Assembly: GCF_003585935.1 (NCBI RefSeq)
Contig: NZ_NRJG01000001.1
Span: forward strand, 1 to 40,120
Direction of reading: 5' to 3'
DNA length: 40,120 bases
DNA from: Psittacicella hinzii
GTDB lineage: Bacteria > Pseudomonadota > Gammaproteobacteria > Enterobacterales > Psittacicellaceae
The position numbers and the translations under genes are program-made. The notes under the pieces are model-generated. The model saw nothing but the letters and a program-made list of their open reading frames with translations, was not told the DNA's origin and did not search any database. Below are positions 10,501 through 22,500 of this stretch, piece by piece (position 1 is the first letter of the stretch; each line of letters begins with the position of its first letter).

Positions 10501-13500
10501 AACTTCTTGTTGTGCAATCACGCTCGAACTAGTGAGGTCAACGTTTTGACCGGTAATGTTCGCGTGACCTTGTTGTGCTGTTACTTGTGCACTTGGTAAG
10601 TTTACGTTACCTTGGGCTGCAATGTCTACACTGTTATTTGCTGTAATTAAGCTACCAGCACCTTCAGTTACAACACCCGTAATGTCTTTAGCCGAGCTAA
10701 TAGTTACATTATTGCTACTTGCAATTGGCGTTGCCGTTAATGTAATGTCACCTGCTTGTGAAGTTAGGCTTACATTACCTTTACCTGTTTCTGCGCTTGC
10801 ATTTAAGTTTGAGTATTCAAGACTTAAGCTACCTGCAGTGGCATTAATGTCACCATTTTGGGCTTTAACAGTAGTATTGCTTAGAGCAATAAAACCGTCT
10901 TTACCTGAAGTAGTTATACTTACGCCGTTATCAGTCGAAGTTAAACTTGTACCGTTAGTAGTTTCAATGTTTTTCGCTTGAACATTAAGCGCTTCTTTTG
11001 ATTGTACTTCGGTGTTGTTTAGACTGATATTGTTGTCAATGTTAAAGTTTACTGCAGCTTGGTTAGCGTAAATCTTCGCATCGGCAGCTGTGAAGTCACC
11101 TGTAGCATTTAAGGTTACGTTCTCAGATTTCGATTCGTAAGTACCGCCAGAAGCCGTTATATTACCATTACTTGCGTCAATGGTTACCGCTTTTTCGGCT
11201 GTTACGCCTGAAGCTGTTAAGTTAACTTCTTGACCGCTAATGTTTGCATGACCAGTTTTGGCTTTGATTGTCGCACTTGGTAAGCTTACATTAGCTTTAG
11301 CTGTTACTTCAACATTGTTTTGTGCAGTGATTAAGCTACCGCCATCTTCAGTTACTTCACCTTTAATATTCGCAGCCGAGTTAATAGTTACGTTTGCACC
11401 ACTATTAACAGGCGTTGCCGTAAAGGTAATGTCACCTTCGCTCGAAGTAATATCTACATTACCTGTCGCATTAATGCTTGAGTTTTTGTAGCTTACTTCT
11501 TTGGCTGTAGTAGTTGCATCACCACCTTTAGCGTCGATAGTTGTCTCTGAAGCGTCAACGGTTTCTTTGGCATTTAATGCTACGCTACCATTCGTCGAAC
11601 TTAGCGTTGAACCGCTTTGGGTTGTAATGTTTTTCGCCGCTACAGTTAAAGTATCGTTAGCTTGTACTGCGGTATTGCTTAGACTTACGTTTTCCTCAAC
11701 TGCAAATTCTACAGCAGCCGCATTAGCGTAAATTTGTGCATCTTCGGCAGTAAAGTTACCTGTTGCTTTGATTACAACATTAGCCGAGTTCGATACGTAT
11801 TTACCGTTCGAAGCAGCAATATTGCCATCAGTTGCATTTAAAGTAACGGTTTGACAAGCGATTAAGCTTGAACTTTGTAAATCGATGTTTTGACCAGTTA
11901 CGCTTGCATTACCGCTAGTAGCTGTAATGGTTGCGCTTGGTAATTCTACATCTTGTTTTGCTTTTACTTCAACGTTATTCGCCGCTGTGATTTCACTACC
12001 TTTACCATTATCAGCTAGCTCACCTTTAATGTTAGCCGCTGAATCGATAGTTACATTACCACCACTAGTTATTGGTGTAGCAGTGAAGTTAATATCACCT
12101 TCGGTTGAAGTAATGTCTACGTTTTGCGCCGCAGTAATAGTTGAATCGTTGTAAGTAATGTTTTTGGCAGTCGTATTAGCGTTACCGCCTTGTGCGTCTA
12201 CGGTTGAACCACTTACGCTTACTGCTTCGTTAGCTGTGATATCAATGCTACCTGCAGTTGAAGTTAAGCTTGAGTCATTTTCAATGTTAACGTTATTCGC
12301 GCTAACGTTTAAGTCATCTTTAGCAACAACTGTTGTGTCATCTAAAGTTAAATCATTACCTACGTTAAAGTTAACAGCTTTGTTTTTCGCTTCGATAGTT
12401 GATTCTTTAACACTAATGTCACCATTTGTACCAGCTTGGCTGTTATTAAAGGTTACATTAGCACTTGTTGAATTCAATGTCGAGCTAGATACGTTAATTG
12501 AACCTTGACTTGCGCATAGGCTTAAGTCATCAGTACCTGAAGTTAAAGTTGAACTTTCAACATTTAAAGCTGTATGTGCGCTTAAGTTTGCACGATTTGA
12601 CGCACTTACAGTTATATCTTGTAAGCTTAACCCCATACCCCAAGCTTGAACGTTTTCCCCAGTTAAGGTAGTTGGACCACTAGCCGTTAAATTACCTGTA
12701 CTTAGAGTTACGTTCTCAGTTGCGTTAATTTGCGCATTATCAAGAGTAACGTTACCGTAAGTAACGATTTCGGCATTACCTTTAGTTGCATTTAAGGTTG
12801 CACCATCGTTTACTTCAACATTACCGTAAGTGTTAAAGGTTTTAACGTTAGCTGCAGTTACTGCTGTATCTGAGCCTGAAATGGTTGTTGTACCATTAAG
12901 AGCTGAGATTGTAACTTCACCTGAAGTTTGATCTGCATTTAATTGTGCATTTTCAACCTGAACACTAGTGCTTTCACCAGTTGCATCTAAGTGTACTGAT
13001 TGCGTTGCGTTAACTACTGCATTCTCAATTCTTAACTCATCAGTAGTTGCAACTAAGCCGACAGTAGTTTCTGAACTTAAATTACTGTTGTCGTAAATAC
13101 TAATCGTACCTGCAGTAATGTTCAGACCGGTTTTACTTGTTAGATTAGTGCTTGCAACTTCTACTCTACCATCTGGTGCAGAAAGATTTAACTCACGACC
13201 AGCGGTTAAGTTTGAAGTAAATACGGTAATTGTATTACCATCACCTGCACTAACTGTAGTATTACCTTGCGCTGCAATCTCGGTATTCTCTAAGTTTACA
13301 TCACCTTGTGAGCGAACAATTGCGTCATAAGCTGTAGCGTTAACTTTTACGTTAGTTAAGGTTAAGCCACTATCTGCAGTCGCGTCTAAAGTAACACCTT
13401 TAGCTGTGATATTGGTGTCTGCAGTACCAAATTCAATGCTTCCAGCTTTAACGCTTACATTACCTTCTTGTGCAAGGAGGTTAGTAGTATCGTCGTCACC

Positions 13501-16500
13501 GCCAAAGATTAAAGAATTTTCTACGCTTACGTTTACGTCACCACTTGTCGCATTTAAGGTAGTGTTGTTAAGGTAAGCTTCTGTAGCATTTATTGCTACA
13601 TTTGCACCTTGCATGCTTACTTTTTGCGCGCTGTCAGCATTAATGTTGTTAGCACTCATAGAGGCATTTGCGGTAGCACTAACTTCTAGAGTTTTATCAG
13701 AGTCTACAAAAATGTCATTATCAGCACTTAAGGTTGCATTGCCGTTACGACCTATAACGGTTAAGTTACCAACGTTAACATTATTATCTGCATGTACTAG
13801 CGAATCATTACCTCGTACACTCATGCTATCAATCGCAGTCGTATCAAGATCTCCCGCTGCACTTAAAGTAGCTGTCTTCGTTGCATTTAGAGATGCAGTA
13901 CCCGTTAATATTAAATCACCGCCAGTAGTATTGATTGTTGCATCACCTACAGTTGATTTAACATCTACGTTATTTAAGTTTGCAGATTGTGCTGTTACGG
14001 CAGTGATATTACCACTTACTGTCAGACTTTGCTCTGCAGTTAGATTTTTCGCAACTTTAACAATAGCGTTACCGTTATTAGTCGACTCGATAGTTGTATC
14101 ACCACTAAAGGTTACATCACCTGCAGAGTTAAATAATGCATGGCCGCTGCGACCTATTACATTTAACTCAGCAAAAGTAGATGATTCACTTTCGTTAGTT
14201 GCGCATACTACCGCCAGATTAGCAATAACTTCTAGTTTGTTAGATAAATCAAAGTTACCAGCTGTAACATTAGCGTTACCGCCTGAGTTAGTCGCTACTT
14301 TAACCTCACCATTTGCGCTTAAAGTACCGCAAGCTACGATTTGGGCATTAGCATATTCAGCTACAACTTCAGCTTGTTCTAAAGTAATTGAACCAGCTGC
14401 CTTAACTGTAGCATTACCGCCCATTTCTGTAGTTCTTACAGCTAGATCAGTGCCTGATAATTCAATATCACCTTCAGTTGCAGTAACAGTTGCACTACCA
14501 ATTCCAGCAGACACATTTAAGCTACCACTACCATCTGAACTAATACATGCTGCAACTAAGCTCGCACCATACGAACTACCTTGTTCCCACGTAGTAGAGG
14601 TAGAGATGAATTTGTTATCGCCTTGTAGTTGAGCTGCACCAGCCGCACTAGCATTTACTGCACCTGCAGTAGCGGTTGCATTCACATCTTTAAATGTTGC
14701 GCCACCTTTAGTACTACCTAAAGTAACGTTTTTACCTTGAACTGTTAAGCTATCAGCGTTAGCTGTAGTAAAGCCATCTTCACCATCGTTAGGGTTAGCT
14801 CCAGTTAAAGTTACATTATTGCCTGCTGTTACTACAGCATCGCCTGAAGCGAAATCAAGCTTACCGTTTAAAGCAGCAATAGTTACATTACCTTCTTGCG
14901 CCGTAACTTGTAAACCTGCGATGGATACACATGACTGATCAGGATTATCTTCTGTACCAATAGCTGTAATGTTTACATCTTTAGTTGCATTTACGATAAA
15001 GCTATCACTTGTAGTAAAACCAGCATTAGCAGCAATTACTTCAACCGAACCTCTAGTAGCGTTTAAGGTTGTTTGACCGTTAAATGAAGTACCATCTGTT
15101 GCATTTAAGGCTAAAGATACATTTTGACCGGTTACATTTAGGTTAGTGAATGAAGCTTCATCTTCACCTAAACTTAAAGTCGCATTACCTTTGCTTGCAA
15201 CAATGTTAACTTCATCTTGACTACTTATACCTTTCGCAGATACCGCCGCTCCTTTAGTACCATTAACTTCTAATTTACCATTAGCACTTAACTTACCTTC
15301 AGCGTCGATTGTTGCTTTATTAGTAGCATTTAATGAAAGGTTACTAAAGAAAGATTCTTCGTCTTTGGTTAAGGTGAGGTTAATGTTACCTGTAGCATCT
15401 GAATTGCCGCCAGCAGTTAACGTTAACTTATCCTCTCCCATAGAATCACTAGTAATAATACCAGCAGTTAAATTAATGTTACCATTGGTTGCACTAATGC
15501 AAGTTTCAGCGTTCTTAATATTAAACTCGCCTCCAGTGGTGATATTTACATCACCTTTGGTAACATTAATGGTTACTTCATCTACCGCAAAGTTACCAGT
15601 ATTAGCTGTTAATGTAGCCTCAGTAGCATTAATTGTGGTATTCGTGATGATTTGTGAGCCACCTGCAGTTGAAGTAAAGGCTGCACCACCCTCAAGATCT
15701 GTATTAAAGCTTGAGCTATTAATAGTGATGTCTTGATTTGCATTTAGAGAGTTTTGCCCACTACGTGATAAGAACTCTGAGGCTTTAATATCAATCGAAG
15801 CACCATCAACAGTTGAGTTTACTGTAATGTAAGTCGCATTAACTTTCGCTTGGTTAAAGTTATAACTACCACCAGTGAAAGTAGCTTCTGCTGTTTCAGA
15901 ATAGATGCTTGAGTTATATACCGTACCAGGTTCGGCTGAAGTCGAGTTTACGTGAATACTTTGATGAGCTATTAAGTTCGAATTAGCCATACTGAAGTTT
16001 GTAACTTCAAGACCAATGGTGTAACACGAACTTACATTTGAGTTATTACTAATGTTTAATGCCCCACCAGTAATATTTAGCCCTGAATTCTCAGCCTTAA
16101 GCACCGTACCATTTGTTAAGTTAATGAAACCATACGGTGAACTGGTAATATTTACCTCACCTTGCGCTCCTAAAGACGAGCAAGAAATTTCAATACTTGT
16201 TACCGATGTACTTGTAGTAGGTTCTTCACCATAACCAGCATAAGCGTTATAAGTACCACCTAGTAAGAGAGAACCATTTTCAGCAACTAAGGTTGAGTTA
16301 GATACTGAAATTTTGTTCGCCCCAATTTTAATATCACCTTTAGTGTGAAGAGTTACAGACTCTAAGTTCGCTGATTCGTTTAATTCTAGGATTAACGGTT
16401 TATTACTTGAATTTACTTCAAGTGATTTTAAGTTTAAGTTATTAGACTTAATTGTAATTTGCGAAGCATTTAAGTTTTTACCATCACCACCAGTAGCGAT

Positions 16501-19500
16501 ACTTGTCGGAGATTCAAGGTAAATCGTACCATAACGGTCTTCTTCTGTACCTGCAATTAAATCAGTCGAACAAATACTTAAAATTGCGTTAGCTGTTACA
16601 CAAATTTCTTTCGCTTGAACGTAAGAATCCAAAACTGTAGTTTGATAACCATAAAGGAAAACTTTACTATCATCAGCATCATTAGTTAGATTAGTAATAA
16701 GTTTACTACCTTTATCGATAACTAATGAACTACCACCTGTTAGGTTAATTTCGTGCTCAGCTTTAACTGTCGTATTTGAAATAGTTGACGTACTTGCAGT
16801 AGTTAAATTAGAAACTACTTTATTGCTTGCGCTTAAGTTTGAATTTTTGATCGTTACGCCAATTGTAGTGTTGTTAAACTCAGCTGAAGCGTTACTGTAA
16901 AGGTTAATATCCCCAGATGTTGAACAAATTGAACTATTCTCAAGCGCAATTTTGTAGAAGTACTGGTTGTTTTCGTTACTAGCTGTACCTGTACCGTTAA
17001 TAGTTACTGAAGCACCACTAATTGTAGAGTTAACAAACGCACTATTACCTACAGTTAAATCAATAAACGAACCTGCATTTAAAACCGTGTTGTTCGCATT
17101 TAAGTAACCTTCTTTTGCTAGGTTAGTGTTAGTTGCACCTATTGCAATTGAGCCTGTAACTGTAACATTAGCATTACTTAAGTTATCGCTTACATTTTCA
17201 GTTACTACGTAATCAACAGTAAAATCGTTACCAATTACATTCGTACCAGCTAGGTTTAGTGTATTAGTTTGCGCATCTTCAGTAACACCATTGCCGGTTA
17301 GGCTAATCGATACATTACCGTTATCGATACCTTCGATTGTTGCACAAGCGGCATTTAAGTAACCAGCGTTAAAGTTTAACTCGCCACCAGCAACATTAGC
17401 TTCGGTTAGGATAACACCATTAGTTACATTAATGTTACCTTGAGCTGCTGCTTTAAATACAGATTGCGCTCCATATAAGCTAAAGTTAGCAATATTCGAA
17501 ACATTAATGTTTTGCTTATTACTGATTAAGGTCGAGTTATGCAGAATAAACTGTGAGTTTTCTTCATTCCCTTGTGCCCCGTACACGTCAATACTTGCCG
17601 CATTTAAGGTTAGGTTATTTCCTCTAAAGTTTGTACCGTTGATACTAAATTCTGCAGCACCATCTGTAGTTACATTAGAGTTATTGAAGTTAACTTGTTT
17701 GTACTGCTCTGCGCGGAATTTAACATCCGAACCATTTGTACCTGTAAAGGTAATATTATCCAGAATTAATTCTGCATCAGCATTAGCTGTAGTTTTGTTC
17801 TCTTCGTTATTTGCATTAAAGCGCGTAGTGTTAAAGTTGAAGTCCGAATTATTGGCCTTAATAGTTAAATTATCAAATACGGTTTTTTGTCCTTCAATAA
17901 CATGTACATGCGCCGGACCATCAGTTACGCTTAAAGTAGAGTTACTAAAGTTCAGCGCTAAACGAGAGTATAGGTTAAATGAACCTTTTTGTACAGTTAA
18001 GGCACTTGAGTTAGTAATACTTGCATTTAAACCAGTAATGTTAAGCTCATTACCAGCTGTAATGCTTGTACGGTTAACGCTTACATTGTAACCGTCAGCT
18101 AGCGTATATTTGTCAGTGTCATAAGTAGATTTTACGTGTACAGAACCAGCACCAATAATGCTCGCATTATATAAACTAACATTACCTTTAGTTGCATTTA
18201 ACGATACGTTTCCACGAGCATTAAATTCTACTTGTTTTTCACTACCGTCAACAGCAATGTTTTTATCAACACTACTTGAACCTGTGGCTAAAATACTAAT
18301 ATTTTGCCCTTCAATGGTTGTACCATTGCTAAAGGTTGTAGTTTGATAAGCATCACTACCACCAGAGTCTAGACCCCCAGCGACACTAATATTAACATCA
18401 CCAGCGCTTGAGTTTAGATGCGCAGCATTAAAGGTCATATTGATATCAGCTTTTAAGTTGATACCTGTTGTACCGTTTAATGTTGAATCTAAAACTGTAA
18501 CACGGTAAGGGGTAGTAATATTTAAATTACCTTGTTGCGAGCTAATTTGCGACTTATTAGTAATAGTTGCAAAACCAGCTAAATTTAAGTCGAGTGATTG
18601 GTTAACGCTAATCGTACCATTATCAACTTCTAATGACGCACCACCAATCGAACCGTGGTTTTTGTAAGTTAAAGCATTACCTTCAATTGTTGAACCATTA
18701 GCAACATAGAGATCGTAAGCTTTTAAGTTAACTACACCAGCACTTGGATTTTCTGTACTGTAGCCAGTCGCATTAATTTTACTGCCGTCTTCGATTGTGA
18801 TTTTTGAAGCAGTCGTATTGGCTAGTAATACGTCTACGTTCGCTGCCGAAATCGAAGATTGATTAGTTACATCTAATGAGTAAGCCGTTAAAGTAAGATT
18901 ACCAGGAGCACTAATTGATGAACCATCTTGTACTTTTAAGATTGGCGTCGTTAGAGAAAGCGAAGCCGAACCTGCTGTTTGTACTAAATGACTGACATTA
19001 GTAATGACGATTCCCAGAGTATCTAGATTAGATGCACCGTCAACAACTGAAGAGCCACTTTGGTGCAGAATTAAGCTCGTAAATTCTGCTGTAGTATTGT
19101 CTAACTTAATGCCAAAGCTCGTTGAGTTCGTAGTAATGTTAAGGTTGGTGGTTTTAATGGTTTCGTTTGAACCAATAACAATCGCATCGTCGGTTAATTT
19201 ACGTACGTTGCTTTTGTTTGACATACCACTAAAGATACTTACATTAGTAGCATTAATCACTCCACCATCGCCTAGCATAATACTACCGTTTTGCGAAGTA
19301 ACACTAAAGTTACCTGAAGTTGCACAAACGTCAGTATTATTTAATTGCACTGAAGAACTACCGTTTACGATAACGTCTTGACTGGCAATAAAGGTGTTTT
19401 TCAGTTCGCTATTGTTATTGCGAATTGAATAGTCAACTTGGTTTTTCTCGGTTGACACTAAACTAAAGTTTAGTTCAACATTACCCGCTGTTGCGTTTAA

Positions 19501-22500
19501 GGTTGTACCTGAAACTAGAGCTCCTACAGTGTCAGCATTAGCTTGAGTAAAGTTAATACTGTCAGCTGTAATAGCTGTATTAATTAAGGTTAAATTCGAA
19601 ATGCCTGTTGGATTGTAGTTACCTTGATATTTAATGTTCGTACCACACATGAACAGAGAGGTATTGGTTTCAAAACCAAGGCCATCAATAGTTGTACTAT
19701 TTAAAGTAACTAAATCTTTAGCAAGGAATTTCGCGTAGTTGTTATTGGTATCACTTAATGATACGTTATCAACGGTAACTGAACCATTAACTGAAGCAAA
19801 GTTTAAATCGTGAACATTGTAAACCGTATTTGAGGTGTATACTTTTGCATCACCGATTGCTTCGAAATCACCGTTACTTGAAGCTTTTTGACGTGAAGTA
19901 ATTGTTGAATCAACAATCGTCACATTCTCAGCTTTAAGTTTAACTGTAGTGTCGGTTTCTAAACTTGCATTAACTGCAAGATTATTCGTCGCATTTAAAT
20001 TGATGTAAGTATTTGCTCCAGTAGTATTAACTTTACTACCATTAGTAACGTTTAGGTTTTGTAGATTTAAATCTAATGAGTTAGTGGTAGTTACTGTAGT
20101 ATTAGAAATAGTTAAGTTAACTACACTATCTTTTGGTGCAAAAGTATCCGTATTTACACTACTGTTTAAAATGTTATATTCAGTAACATTAGTGTAATTG
20201 AATGACGGACTAGCTGCAGTCTCGGTTACCGTAGTGTGGTCAATTGTTAGATTTGTAGTATCAACCGAGAAGCCACTTAAATCAGCGTGGTTGATGTAAA
20301 TCGAAGTATTAGCTTTGATATCTACACCTTGACCAGCTGCAGCAACTAAGCTGTAGTTATCACTAATAAAGCTGTGTTCGTTGCTACTACCTAGAGGGCT
20401 TGAACCATCAAAGTAGTTTACATAAGTATCTACATCTTCTTGAACAAAACTTACACTACCACCAGTTGAACATACGTGGTATTGACCATTTGTACCAGTA
20501 AAGTTTAAAATTCCACTTTCCGAGAAAGCAGTACTTACATTAAACTTAATGTCACCTGAAGCACTTACATTGGTATTTAGTAAATTAAAACTACTTAAAG
20601 TAGAATTAAAACTTGCAGTACCACCTGAAGCAGTAAAGCTTGAATTGTTAATATTAGTTACTAACTTAGCGGCAACAGTTCTATTATTTAAGACACTTGC
20701 AGATTCTGTAAACGGATTGTATGACGTACCATAAACATAACCGAAAACACCTGCTTGACCGTTTGTCTTACCATGATTAGCATAGATAGTACTTAAAGCT
20801 TCAGTGTCTGTGCCTTGTGAGGTTGACATATCCGGTGTTACGTTAAACACTAAAGATCCAGACGCATTAACAGTCGTGTTTTCAATTGTCGGGAACATAC
20901 CCGTTAAATTAGCATCACCAGCTGCGTTTAATGCAGAATCACTTAAGTTTAACGTTCCAAGGAAGCTTTGAGTAATAACGTTTACATTGCCACTAGCATT
21001 AGCGGTTACATTACTAAAATTCGAACCGTAAACTTGTTGTTTCGCAATCCAGCCGCCTGTATAAAGATTTACATCTTGCGCAGTAAAGTTCGCACCATTT
21101 ACGGTTGCTACTTCAGTGTAGAAGTTTACTTTCTCGCTTGCTGTAAATGATAGGTTCTCAAAGGTCGAACTTGATCTTGGCGTTAAATTCGTAAAATAAG
21201 GAGTAACTTTACTGCCGTTAGCGTAAGCAGAATCAGGCACACTTATATATTGATCAACAATAACATTTGTCCCTGTTACCGATACATTATTTAAACTAAC
21301 ATTGTTTAAGCCAACACCAATTGTAACGTTTTGACTAGCTACATCGGAATATGACAATGTATAGCTATCATAAGCACGCGGGCTGAAGGTTACATTCGAC
21401 TTAGCACTAACCTTAATATTAGAGAGATTGAAAGCAACTGTATTAGCGGTTTGACGATCCTGAATGTATTGTACCGGAGTATTTGTTGAACAGGCTCTAA
21501 TTGAATTTTTAGCAGAAGTCGCAATATTAACAAAACCAGAGCCAGTAGCAGCACCTGTAGTATCGATCGTTAAATTATCAATAACTAAATTTGTAAAGTT
21601 ACTTGCAGTAATTGAGACATTACCTGCTGCATTAATAGTTAGGTTTGGTAATTTAAGATCCGCATATTGCGTCTCAATAGAAACATTACCAGTTGCCTCA
21701 ATAGTTAAACCTTTACCAGTACTATTAAAAGTGTTATTAACTGTAACTGATCTATTGTAATTATCTTTTAAATGAACGTTAACTGCTTTTAAGGTAGCAT
21801 TATTAAAATTTAAATACGATAAACCGTAAATACTCGCATAATTGAAATCTTTAGCCGTTTCAAATGTCGAGTCTTCAATGGTCATATTAAATGCTAATCC
21901 TCTACTAGTTACAGTTTGACTTATATTGTAACCACTAGTATCTTTCCAATATGAACCGTTAACGATAATTAAATCCCCACCTACTACAGGGGTTTGTGTA
22001 TAGTTACTTAATGCTAATCTATAATTTGTGGCTGATGTTGGACCTGTAAAAATAGAACTATTTGTATCAGTTATATTTGAATGGTTTACCTCAAATGAAG
22101 AAATTAAACTAAAGAATAAGTTGCTTGATGTAAGTTCTGAATTAAGAATTTTTACATAGCTCTTGTTGCTACCACTAGCCTTCAAATTATTTAAAAACCT
22201 TACAGTTTTGCCATTAATACTACTATTTTCCATATAGAAATGAACGGCTTCACCTGTAATGTCTTTAGTACCATCAGCAAAATTTCTAGTAGTAGAAGTT
22301 CCTCCAACGGTAAAGTTATAATTAACTTCCTTTGGATTGGTGTAATTTACAATATAGATACCAATATTAGCCGATACATTAATGTTAATAGAACCACTCG
22401 GATTTTGAATAACCGAAATGCTACTATCACTAGCGTATTTAGTTACTAACTCGTTATATTTATTTGTATCGTTAGTTATGATTAATAAATCAGGGTCTAA